The position numbers were made by a program, and so were the translations under genes. 53,356 nt of DNA from Gemmatimonas sp. (lineage in GTDB: Bacteria > Gemmatimonadota > Gemmatimonadetes > Gemmatimonadales > Gemmatimonadaceae): NCBI GenBank assembly GCA_013822425.1, contig PNKL01000017.1:1-53356 (forward strand), read 5' to 3'. The notes beneath the pieces were generated by a model that saw only the letters and a program-made list of their open reading frames with translations, was not told where the DNA came from and searched no databases. The first letter of the stretch is position 1. Each line of letters begins with the position of its first letter. Below are positions 1 to 9,681 of the stretch, one piece after another.

Positions 1-24
1 GTCTCCCGTCTCCCGTCTGCCGTT
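1..24. repeat. Short CCGTCTGCC/GTCTCCC array at window edge
   Basis: The first two dozen bases are near-tandem 7-9 bp units (GTCTCCC, GTCTGCCGT). The same family reads in the opposite orientation at about 4187-4219 (GGCAGACG units), on the far side of a five-gene block. The left end is cut by the window, so its full size is unknown. Confidence 0.5.
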
Positions 25-27
25 CCA

Positions 28-1068
28 TTGCACGCCCTCACCATCTCCACCACCGGTTCCCTCGACTGCGTCGAGTTCAGGTCCGATATCGCCCCGCCCG
101 CGCTGACGGCGCCCGGGCAGGTGCGTGTGCGGATGCAGGCCGCGCCGCTCAACCATCTGGACCTGTGGACAGTGCGCGGCCTGCCCAGCATGAAGATCAC
201 GGGACCGTGGATCATCGGTGCCGACGGCACAGGCGTGGTGGCCGAGGTGTCTGCCGATGTCACGTCCGTGCGGCCGGGGGACCGCGTCGTGATCAATCCG
301 GGCCTTTCGTGCCGCCAGTGCGACTACTGCCAATCGGGCGAGCAGCCGCTCTGCGTGAAGTTCGGGGTACTCGGCGAGCACGTGCCCGGCACCTTCGCCG
401 ACGAGCTCGTCGTGCCCGCCACCAACGTGCGGCCCATTCCGGCGAGCGTCACGGACGGTGCGGCGGCGGCATTTGGTCTCGCGGCGCTGACGGCTTGGCG
501 CATGCTGGTCACACGCGCGCAAGTGACGGCGGGCGACGAGGTGCTGATCTGGGGCATCGGGGGCGGCGTGGCGCAGGCCGCGCTGCTGATCGCCAAGGCG
601 CGTGGTGCGCGCGTCTGGGTGACGTCGGGTTCCGACGACAAGCTGGCACGGGCACGGATCCTGGGGGCCGACGAGACCATCAACCACACCGGCATTGATG
701 TGGGACGCGAGGTGCGCGAGCGCACCGGCAAGCGCGGCGTGAACGTCGTGGTGGACAGCGTCGGGGCGGCCACGTGGCAGCAGTCGCTTGGCGCACTGGG
801 CCGCGGGGGCCGACTGGTGACGTGCGGCGGCACGTCCGGGCACACCCTGCAGACCGACGTACGCCGGCTGTTCTGGAACCAGTGGACGATCATGGGGTCG
901 ACGATGGGGAGTGACGCCGATTTCGACGCCATCGTCGGCGAGCTGATCGCCGGGCGCCTCTTGCTGCCGGTGGACTCCACGTATCCCCTTGCGCGCGGAC
1001 GCGAGGCGCTGGCGCATCTCCAGTCCGGCGCGCAGTTCGGCAAGGTCGTGCTTCAGATCAACCCATGA
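28..1068 (+). CDS. Zinc-binding alcohol dehydrogenase / quinone oxidoreductase family protein
   Basis: This is a 346-residue MDR-superfamily NAD(P)-dependent oxidoreductase, probably cytosolic. The N-terminal GroES-like domain carries the four structural-zinc cysteines (C95, C98, C101, C109, in CRQCDYCQSGEQPLC). The Rossmann domain begins near residue 175 with GIGGGVAQAA. At the usual GHE position of zinc alcohol dehydrogenases it reads GADGTG, so the canonical catalytic-zinc set is incomplete and the substrate cannot be predicted. The start is TTG, directly after a short repeat; a start upstream of the window cannot be excluded. Its TGA overlaps the next ATG (ATGA), which indicates translational coupling with the small zinc-ribbon gene. 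Confidence 0.85.
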   Translation: MHALTISTTGSLDCVEFRSDIAPPALTAPGQVRVRMQAAPLNHLDLWTVRGLPSMKITGPWIIGADGTGVVAEVSADVTSVRPGDRVVINPGLSCRQCDYCQSGEQPLCVKFGVLGEHVPGTFADELVVPATNVRPIPASVTDGAAAAFGLAALTAWRMLVTRAQVTAGDEVLIWGIGGGVAQAALLIAKARGARVWVTSGSDDKLARARILGADETINHTGIDVGREVRERTGKRGVNVVVDSVGAATWQQSLGALGRGGRLVTCGGTSGHTLQTDVRRLFWNQWTIMGSTMGSDADFDAIVGELIAGRLLLPVDSTYPLARGREALAHLQSGAQFGKVVLQINP

Positions 1069-1301
1069 TGTCGCCCGGCCGCGCGCGCGCGCAGTTCACG
1101 GACGACGAGCAACGCGCGATGCGCGACGCCTTCACCGCCGGCACCGAGGTGCGGTGTCCGCGCTGTGATGTGGCGATGACGGCTCGCGCGATCGGCGGCG
1201 GGAGCTTCGGGTTGGGCTATGCGCGGCGGCGGGAGTGGCTGATGTGCCCTGGCTGCAAACGGTCGGTGATGTTCGATGTCAGGCGAGGAACGAGGAATTG
1301 A
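1065..1301 (+). CDS. Small zinc-ribbon-like protein
   Basis: This 78-residue protein has two CxxC pairs (CPRC near residue 31, CPGC near residue 62) spaced as in a zinc ribbon, with a basic patch (YARRREW) between them. It looks cytosolic. Its function is not recognised; a role in nucleic-acid or protein binding is only a guess from the fold. Its ATG overlaps the stop of the dehydrogenase. The last few codons and the TGA lie inside the left arm of the inverted repeat at 1282-1422, so the C-terminal residues (RRGTRN) may derive from the repeat rather than be conserved. Confidence 0.6.
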   Translation: MMSPGRARAQFTDDEQRAMRDAFTAGTEVRCPRCDVAMTARAIGGGSFGLGYARRREWLMCPGCKRSVMFDVRRGTRN

Positions 1302-1422
1302 GGATGGAGGCGAAGTAAAGGGGGGACGCGTGCAGGAACGGGAACGACCGTCAGCGTCTCTTCCTCCTTGCTGCCCGCGTCCCCCTTCACCAGGCCTCGA
1401 CCTCCTCCTCGTTCCGTTCGAA
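1282..1422. repeat. Imperfect inverted repeat of purine-rich GAGGAACGAGG motifs
   Basis: The left arm (about 1284-1345) carries GAGGAACGAGG, GAGGATGGAGG and AAGGGGGGACGCG motifs. The right arm (about 1366-1420) carries their complements, including CGCGTCCCCCTT and CCTCCTCCTCGTTCCG. Twelve bases around GGGGGACGCG match exactly when one arm is reversed. The transcript could fold into a long imperfect hairpin between the zinc-ribbon gene and the next gene. The architecture matches the other intergenic inverted arrays in this window, but the sequence differs. Confidence 0.55.
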
Positions 1423-1445
1423 ACGCCCCGCCCCATCAACCCGTC

Positions 1446-1451
1446 TATAAG
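1446..1451 (+). promoter_or_regulatory. Possible -10 element for the gene at 1474
   Basis: TATAAG lies 22 bp before the ATG at 1474, just outside the inverted repeat. I see no convincing -35 at 17 bp, so this is tentative. Confidence 0.2.
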
Positions 1452-1473
1452 TACGACCCCCTTTCGCCGACTC

Positions 1474-2628
1474 ATGCACCGACTTCTGCCGTTTCTTCTC
1501 CTCGCGCTGCCACTGGCCGCGCAGGAACCGCCGGGCGTTCCGAAGCCCCGTCTCGAGCTCGCCGACAGCGCACGCCGCCAGCGGCAACCCGGCGGCACGC
1601 GGACCGCTTCCACGCCCGCGCGCGACACCGGGGTGACCGCCGTGACGCGCATCGCACGCACCCCCTTCGTGCGCACCCAGACGCTGCTCGGCATCGTGCT
1701 GTACGGCCCGTCGTTCGCGGCAACGGTCGCCGACCGGCCGGTGCCGGCGGCGGCGGCGTACCTCGTGATGGCTGGGGGAAGCTTCTTTGCCGCTGCGGAA
1801 CTCGCGCGCGACCTGCACATCACGGATGGCATGGAGCTACTGGCGACGCGCGCCCCCGTGCTCGGCGCCGCCACCGGCGCGGCGGTGCAGTACGCGCTGA
1901 CGGGCAAGAATGACTACGCCGCCGGCCTCTTCTTCGGATCGATCCTCGGCACGACCGGCGCGCTGACACTCGGCCGGCGACTGACCACGGGCGCGGCGAT
2001 GGCGTCGGTCTTCGGCGCCGAAGCGGCCGCGGGACTCGCCATTGGCACGATGTACGCCTTCGACGAGGACTACAGCAATGTGCGCGCTCGCGCCGCCGTG
2101 GGTGCTGGCGCGGCGGTGGCCGGCATGCAGCTCGGCGCCATGTACGCCACGTACTCGCGCTACCACGTGACGCCGGGTGACGTGCAGGCGCTCTGGACCG
2201 CGTCGCTGATCGGAGCGACCGCCGGCGGTGCGTTTGTTGCAAATGGGCAGCCGGGGCACAAGACCAGCACCCTCGCGCTGCTCGGCGGCGCGGTCACCGG
2301 GCTCGTGGCGGGCGACCGCTTGCTGGTGCGCCGGATTGACCACGCCCGCGGCGAAGGGACGCTGGTTGCCGCCGCCGGGCTGGCCGGCGCCCTGATGGGG
2401 GGCGGCGTGGCGGTGCTGGTCGGCTCGAGCGATCGATTCAACGCGGCCACGGCGGCGCTCGGGGCGGCGGGAGCGACCGGCGGGGTCTGGATGGTGGAGC
2501 GCTGGATGGGATCCCGCCCCGACGCCGGGCGCCGCATCAGCGAGCGGCTGACGGTAGCCCCGCAGTCGCTGGCGCTGGCGGCCGCCCGCGTCCCCGGTAC
2601 CCATTCGCTCGTTCGGGTCACGTTCTAG
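1474..2628 (+). CDS. Secreted/membrane protein of unknown function
   Basis: The protein has 384 residues from the ATG at 1474. This start gives a clean Sec signal peptide (MHRLLPFLLLALPLAAQ); the open frame upstream runs through repeat DNA and is not credible. After a charged 40-residue linker, most of the protein is Gly/Ala-rich with several weakly hydrophobic stretches (for example VLGAATGAAVQYALTG, LALLGGAVTGLVAGD). This suggests repeated membrane-inserted or glycine-zipper-like helices. I do not recognise a family. The predicted mature protein starts with Gln. Confidence 0.65.
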   Translation: MHRLLPFLLLALPLAAQEPPGVPKPRLELADSARRQRQPGGTRTASTPARDTGVTAVTRIARTPFVRTQTLLGIVLYGPSFAATVADRPVPAAAAYLVMAGGSFFAAAELARDLHITDGMELLATRAPVLGAATGAAVQYALTGKNDYAAGLFFGSILGTTGALTLGRRLTTGAAMASVFGAEAAAGLAIGTMYAFDEDYSNVRARAAVGAGAAVAGMQLGAMYATYSRYHVTPGDVQALWTASLIGATAGGAFVANGQPGHKTSTLALLGGAVTGLVAGDRLLVRRIDHARGEGTLVAAAGLAGALMGGGVAVLVGSSDRFNAATAALGAAGATGGVWMVERWMGSRPDAGRRISERLTVAPQSLALAAARVPGTHSLVRVTF

Positions 2629-2661
2629 TACATTACAAGGACCCTCATCGAGTCCCTCGTC

Positions 2662-3411
2662 GTGACCTTCCTCGATCGTCTACAAGAGAGCTTCGCCGCG
2701 TTCTGGGAGTACATCCCGGCACTGTTCGGCTCGGCCGTGGTTCTCCTGGCCGGCTACCTGCTGGCCAAGCTCGTGCAGAAGGGCTCCGCCCGGTTGCTGC
2801 GCCGCCTGCACCTCAACGACGTGCTCAGAAAGGGCGGCGTCATGCCGCTCGACCGCGTCGGCGCGCACGTCAACCCGACGCTGGCGATCGCCAACCTGCT
2901 GTTCTGGCTGGTGATGTTCAGCGCGATGCTGCTCGCGGCGAACGCCCTCGGGCTCGACTCGCTGGCGTCGCTCTTCAGCGAGCTGGTCGGGTACATCCCG
3001 AGCGTGGTGGCGGCCATCGTGATCATCATCGTCGGCATCGTGCTGGGCGACTTCGTTGGCGGGCTGATCGGCGCGAGCACGAGTTCGCTGCACGGCGGGC
3101 CGACGCTGGCGCGCGTCGGCAAGGGCGGCGTGGTGCTGCTCGCGGTCTTCATGTCGCTGCAGGAACTGGGCGTTGCCACCGAGATCGTGACCACGGCCTT
3201 CGCCATCATCTTCGGTGCCATCGCGCTGGCGCTCGCGCTCTCCTTCGGGCTGGGCAACCGTGACCTTGCCGGGGAAATCACCCGCGCGTGGTACGAGGCG
3301 TACAAGGCCGAACGCGACGCGATCGACCGCGAAGTCGAGGCCGAGGAAGCCGACGTGCTCGCCGAGGATGTGACGCCAGCCAAGACGCCGTCGACGCCGA
3401 GCGGGACGTAG
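2662..3411 (+). CDS. Conserved TM-helix protein, mechanosensitive-channel-like
   Basis: The protein has 249 residues and starts at GTG 2662. It has about five hydrophobic segments (near residues 17-37, 75-93, 108-133, 150-166, 175-196) arranged as in CmpX-like proteins carrying the conserved TM-helix repeat found near MscS domains. Signature stretches include LLAGYLLAKLVQ, GYIPSVVAAIVIIIVGIVLG and ALALALSFGLGNRDLAG. There is no MscS beta domain. The C-terminus is charged (YKAERDAIDREVEAEEADV) and probably cytoplasmic. The likely role is an osmotic or membrane-tension related membrane protein; the family is fairly sure, the function is not. Confidence 0.75.
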   Translation: MTFLDRLQESFAAFWEYIPALFGSAVVLLAGYLLAKLVQKGSARLLRRLHLNDVLRKGGVMPLDRVGAHVNPTLAIANLLFWLVMFSAMLLAANALGLDSLASLFSELVGYIPSVVAAIVIIIVGIVLGDFVGGLIGASTSSLHGGPTLARVGKGGVVLLAVFMSLQELGVATEIVTTAFAIIFGAIALALALSFGLGNRDLAGEITRAWYEAYKAERDAIDREVEAEEADVLAEDVTPAKTPSTPSGT

Positions 3412-3413
3412 GC

Positions 3414-4181
3414 GTGCTTTCGGCGCTGGTGCTTGCGGCGTCGCTGGCGGCGCCGATGGCGCAGGACAGCCTGGCGCCGGTGCGCCGGGCCGACTCGCTG
3501 CGCGTCGCCATCCTGTCGGTGGCGCGCTTTGTGCACCTCGACACGACGCAGTGCAACCAGGGAGTGCTGCGCACCTTTCCCGATTCCGCGCGCACGCCAG
3601 GCGCCCCGACGGCGGTCGAGTCGCTGGCGCGGCTCGAGCGCCTCGTGATCGCCGAGGGCGTCGAGAACCCGGTGGACAACCCGCGCGGGCACGCGTTGCT
3701 GCGCGGGGTGGTCGGGTGGGAAGTGGGCATGGCACGGCCGCGCTGGGACGTGGCGGACGGCGCGCCGACATACAAGGCCATCGCCGCCGGACTCGCGGGC
3801 GAGTTCTGGAATCCCGACACCAAGGCGTGCGAGTCCTTCGTGCCGGAGGAGCCGCACTATGTGCTGCTGCCGCCGCTGACGAATTTCACGATGCCGCGCC
3901 CGCCACGCACGGAACTGACGATTGGCTTCGGCGAGCGGGGGCTGTTCGAGCTGCGCGACAAGTTCTTCGCGTCGCATCGCGGTGACAGCACGGCGGTGCT
4001 GACCTACGCACACGTGATCGCGACGGTGCTGTGGCGCGACTATGCGCTGGTCGCGGTCAACCGGCCGGCGGAGCAGATGGGTGCGATGCCGCTTCGCCAG
4101 GGAGCGGGCGGCTCGACCTACCTGTTCCACTTCGCGAACGGCGAGTGGCGGCTGCTGGCGATCGTGCGAACCTGGACGTGA
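3414..4181 (+). CDS. Hypothetical secreted protein
   Basis: The protein has 255 residues. The GTG at 3414, two bases after the upstream TAG, gives a short signal peptide (LSALVLAASLAAPMAQ); the longer open frame upstream overlaps the previous gene and is unlikely. The mature part is soluble, with blocks such as HYVLLPPLTNFTMPRPPRTEL and HFANGEWRLLAIVRTW that read like a small beta-rich domain. No family is recognised. Tight spacing suggests co-transcription with the TM-helix gene, followed by the terminator at 4229. Confidence 0.6.
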   Translation: MLSALVLAASLAAPMAQDSLAPVRRADSLRVAILSVARFVHLDTTQCNQGVLRTFPDSARTPGAPTAVESLARLERLVIAEGVENPVDNPRGHALLRGVVGWEVGMARPRWDVADGAPTYKAIAAGLAGEFWNPDTKACESFVPEEPHYVLLPPLTNFTMPRPPRTELTIGFGERGLFELRDKFFASHRGDSTAVLTYAHVIATVLWRDYALVAVNRPAEQMGAMPLRQGAGGSTYLFHFANGEWRLLAIVRTWT

Positions 4182-4186
4182 GGGGC

Positions 4187-4219
4187 AGACGGCAGCCGGC
4201 AGATGGCGGACGGCAGACG
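4187..4219. repeat. GGCAGACG-type short direct repeat
   Basis: Four degenerate units (GGCAGACG, GGCAGCC, GGCAGATG, GGACGGCAGACG) lie immediately after the stop at 4181. This is the reverse orientation of the units at 1-24. Confidence 0.5.
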
Positions 4220-4228
4220 ATCGTTGCG

Positions 4229-4254
4229 GGGCGGGCCCTACGGCTCGCCCTTTT
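4229..4254 (+). terminator. Rho-independent terminator
   Basis: A 9-bp stem (GGGCGGGCC pairing with GGCTCGCCC, one G-T pair) with a 4-base loop is followed by TTTT. It closes the 28-4181 gene block. Confidence 0.75.
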
Positions 4255-4319
4255 CGCGTTCGTGCGAGCAGGCAAACTTCGCTCCCCGTTGCGCCCATCG
4301 ACCCTCGCGGGTACCGTCG

Positions 4320-4410
4320 AAAACGACCGTTCCATAAGTGATTGAATAGCAATCAGTTAGAAGGGCAATTGACTGTTGCATTTTCGCGATCTTTTCGGTA
4401 AATTTCCCGG
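4320..4410 (+). promoter_or_regulatory. AT-rich gyrA upstream region
   Basis: This is a distinctly AT-rich island in a GC-rich genome directly upstream of gyrA. It contains TTGAAT (4342) and TTGACT (4369) as -35-like boxes. No well spaced TATAAT follows either, so the region is marked as the likely promoter without naming a start site. Confidence 0.35.
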
Positions 4411-4449
4411 ATTGGTCGAGGGTCTTTTTCCACCCCCCTGGCACGGCAC

Positions 4450-6978
<2,529 letters not shown>

Positions 6979-7002
6979 GACGCCCTCGCGGCGGAACAAG
7001 CG

Positions 7003-7027
7003 AAGGGCGCCCGGGACGGGCGCCCTT
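7003..7027 (+). terminator. gyrA terminator hairpin
   Basis: A perfect 10-bp stem (AAGGGCGCCC with GGGCGCCCTT) around a 5-base loop starts 24 bases after the gyrA stop. There is no long T run, so it may be factor-assisted. Confidence 0.65.
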
Positions 7028-7340
7028 GTGCGTGGGGATTCAGGGTTCGTTGACCCTTGGCGCGGGCGCGGCCGCTACCGGCGCGGGGGAGTCGCGGCAC
7101 GGGAGCAAGTGGCGACCGCCGCCGTCCCCAGCGTCTCGGCGCTCGCCGGTCGGTCCGGAAGGTCCCGCGGGGATTGGCGTCGCGGGCTCGACCGAGGATC
7201 GTTCAGGGCGCACGGGCACTGTTGGCGGGCAATGTTGGCGTTGCGGAACCCATTGCGGCAGAGCAAATTAGTCGCGATCCATAGCGTATTCCGCGCTCTT
7301 CTGCGGCACCCTCTCCATTTATAGTTGGAGATCAGTTCAT
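7028..7340. other. Intergenic stretch with no supported gene
   Basis: Only short overlapping open frames with no recognisable protein content are present. The last 25 bases hold a TTATAGTT stretch and a Shine-Dalgarno-like GGAGAT (about 7327) that serve the gene at 7341. I see nothing else here. Confidence 0.5.
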
Positions 7341-8669
7341 ATGGCGCTTGAGTCCCGCGAGTCCAATCAGACGCGAGGTAGCAGCACATCACGCAAGGCA
7401 CGCGGCTTCGCCCGCGTCGCCCTGGCTGTCGTTGCGCTCCTCGGATTGACGGCCGCGCTTGGCGCGCAAGGCGGCGACAAGGCAAAGGTGAGTGAGGCGG
7501 TGAAGTCCGACCTCACCCGTCTGGCTGAACTCGAGCGCACCTGGTTCGAGAAGAACCGGACGTTCACGACCGACCTTCGTGCGCTGGGCTTCACGCCCAC
7601 CAGCGGCGCCGACATCACGATGGCGTACGCATCGGCGCGCTCCTGGGCGGCAAATGCCACGCACCCGACGCTGAAGCCGACGACGTGCTTCATCGTCGTG
7701 TCGCAGCCGGGAAGCGGCGGCGCGGCCGACCGGCCGTTCTGTACGGAGTCCACGGGCGGGCAGATGGCAGCGGCTCCGGCGCAGACGCCACCGCGCCAGC
7801 AGCCGGCCACCGCACCGCCACGTTCCGCAGCACCGGTGACGCAGGCACCGGTGACGCAGGCGCCGGTGACGCAGGCGCCGGTGACGCAGGCGCCGGTGAG
7901 CAAGCCGGCCGCACCGGCCGCGACTCAGCAGGCGGCGGCGACCCGTCGCCCTCCCGCGCGTCGCCCAGTGCCCGCGGCGGCTGCGACCCCAGCGACAACG
8001 GTCGTCGAATTGCCGGCACGCGCCCCGTCGAACGCCGCAGTGCTGGCCGCGACGCGCGCGGCTGGCGGCGTGGCCGATGCGGGCGTGACGGAAGCGGTAA
8101 CGCCGGCGCAGTTCACCGAGCGCCTGAACGCCATCGTGGCGGCGGCGCTCGAGATGTCGAACGCGAAGATGCCCGAGATCGCGCGCGATCCGTACGAGAG
8201 CACGGCGGAATACCAGGCGCGCGTCGCGCAGGCGTATGCCGTTTTCCAGCGTCGCGAGTCCGAGTTCTACGCGCGCAACACGCGCACGTACGTGGTGTCC
8301 ATCCCGGTGAAGGGCGTGAAGTACGACGCCGATCGGGAAATCGTGGAGTTTGCGGTGGATCCCATCGCTCTCCCCACGACGCGCTCGTTCGCAGCGGCCG
8401 ACGCCGCCCGCCTGAGCGTTGCGTGCTATACGCGTCCGTTCTTCTGGTGCAGCCCCGAGGCGGGCATGTCGTATGACGGCACGGACCTCTGGCGGATTCC
8501 GCGCGCGACGGCGCGGTCCGTGGACGTGCTGCAGGCACCGCTCACGCTCCTGGCGCGCTACGTCGTTGGTCGGCGCGACGACGCGCGCGCTCCCGCAGTC
8601 TCGCTCATTTCAATGGAGCTGCACGCCAAGGGCGCCGCCATCTCGCGGTGGGACTCCGCGACGCGCTGA
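7341..8669 (+). CDS. Secreted protein with pilin-like head and PVTQA repeats
   Basis: The protein has 442 residues. A basic N-terminus is followed by a hydrophobic segment and cleavage site (VALAVVALLGLTAALGAQ). Residues about 50-130 (VKSDLTRLAELERTWFEKNRTF, then ending in TTCFIVVS) resemble the periplasmic part of type IV pilin-like proteins, but the prepilin GFTLIE motif is absent. A Pro/Ala linker with four PVTQA units follows at residues about 163-185. A C-terminal domain begins at about 250 (AQFTERLNAIVAAALE). The function is unknown. The start is supported by GGAGAT 9 bases upstream. Confidence 0.65.
   Translation: MALESRESNQTRGSSTSRKARGFARVALAVVALLGLTAALGAQGGDKAKVSEAVKSDLTRLAELERTWFEKNRTFTTDLRALGFTPTSGADITMAYASARSWAANATHPTLKPTTCFIVVSQPGSGGAADRPFCTESTGGQMAAAPAQTPPRQQPATAPPRSAAPVTQAPVTQAPVTQAPVTQAPVSKPAAPAATQQAAATRRPPARRPVPAAAATPATTVVELPARAPSNAAVLAATRAAGGVADAGVTEAVTPAQFTERLNAIVAAALEMSNAKMPEIARDPYESTAEYQARVAQAYAVFQRRESEFYARNTRTYVVSIPVKGVKYDADREIVEFAVDPIALPTTRSFAAADAARLSVACYTRPFFWCSPEAGMSYDGTDLWRIPRATARSVDVLQAPLTLLARYVVGRRDDARAPAVSLISMELHAKGAAISRWDSATR
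7830..7904 (+). repeat. Tandem 15-bp coding repeat (PVTQA units)
   Basis: Four nearly identical 15-bp units (GCRCCGGTGACGCAG) and a fifth degenerate unit lie in frame within the gene at 7341. They encode a Pro-Val-Thr-Gln-Ala linker. The near identity at DNA level points to recent slippage expansion. Confidence 0.9.
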
Positions 8670-8706
8670 GCGCGCGTGCAGGACTGATGCGCAAGGCCCT
8701 CTGCCC

Positions 8707-9681
8707 ATGACCGCCGAGCCGACGCTCGTCGGGATTGACGACGTTCGCCGCGCCGCCGCCGTGCTGCGCGGCGTTGCCGTTCGTACCCCGCTGCTGGGCT
8801 CCGAGGCACTCGCGGCGCAGTGCGGCGCGCCGGTCTGGCTGAAGCCGGAGCAGCTGCAGCGAGGCGGCGCCTTCAAGTTCCGGGGTGCCTATACGTTCAT
8901 CGCGGGACTGAGCGCAGCCGATCGGGCGCGCGGTGTGGTGACCGGCTCGAGCGGCAATCACGGCCAGGCGGTCGCGCTCGCCGCCAGGATGTTTGACGTG
9001 CCGGCGACCATCGTCATGCCGACCACGGCGCCGCGCGCCAAGCGCGCCGGGGCGGAACGGCTGGGGGCCCGCTGTCTCTACGTCGGAACGACGACCGCAG
9101 AACGCCTGGCGAAGGCCGAGGAGCTCCAGGCCGCCGAAGGGCTCACCTTCGTGCCGCCGTTCGACGACCTGACCATCATTTCCGGGCAGGCCACGGTTGG
9201 CCTGGAGGTTGCGGAAGATCTGCCGCGGGTGGGCACGGTGCTCGTGCAGATCGGGGGCGGCGGGCTCGCATCCGGCGTGGCGATCGCCATCAAGGCGCTC
9301 GTGCCGTCGGCGCGCGTGATCGGCATCGAGCCGGAAGGCTCGCCGAAATTCACGCGGGCGCGCGAGGCGGGAATGCCGGTGGTGATCCCGGCCAATCCCG
9401 CCGGCCTTGCGGACGGGCTGCTCGCCGTGAAGATCGGCACGCGCAACTTCGCGCACCTCAGCGCCGCGCTCGACGACGTGGTGACGGTCCCCGACTCCAC
9501 GCTCCCTGATGCGATGCGCTTCCTGCTCGACCGGCACAAGCTGGTGACGGAGCCCAGCGGCGCCATCACGGTGGCGGCGCTGCAGACGGGGCGCGTGCAG
9601 GCGCGGGGCGACACGGTGTGCGTGCTGAGCGGCGGCAACATCGAGTGGGACGGGCTGCAGGAGCTGCTCGGTGATGCGTAA
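8707..9681 (+). CDS. ilvA: Threonine/serine dehydratase (PLP-dependent, short form)
   Basis: The protein has 324 residues from the ATG at 8707; the open frame upstream overlaps the previous gene. This is a fold-type II PLP enzyme of the threonine dehydratase/serine racemase group, converting threonine to 2-oxobutyrate or serine to pyruvate. The Schiff-base lysine is K57 in AFKFRGAY. SSGNHGQAVALAA binds substrate, GGGGLAS holds the PLP phosphate, and LSGGN is near the C-terminus. There is no C-terminal ACT domain, so feedback control by isoleucine is not expected. This fits a catabolic enzyme or a serine racemase-like enzyme as well as biosynthetic IlvA. Its stop overlaps the start of the next gene. 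Confidence 0.85.
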   Translation: MTAEPTLVGIDDVRRAAAVLRGVAVRTPLLGSEALAAQCGAPVWLKPEQLQRGGAFKFRGAYTFIAGLSAADRARGVVTGSSGNHGQAVALAARMFDVPATIVMPTTAPRAKRAGAERLGARCLYVGTTTAERLAKAEELQAAEGLTFVPPFDDLTIISGQATVGLEVAEDLPRVGTVLVQIGGGGLASGVAIAIKALVPSARVIGIEPEGSPKFTRAREAGMPVVIPANPAGLADGLLAVKIGTRNFAHLSAALDDVVTVPDSTLPDAMRFLLDRHKLVTEPSGAITVAALQTGRVQARGDTVCVLSGGNIEWDGLQELLGDA

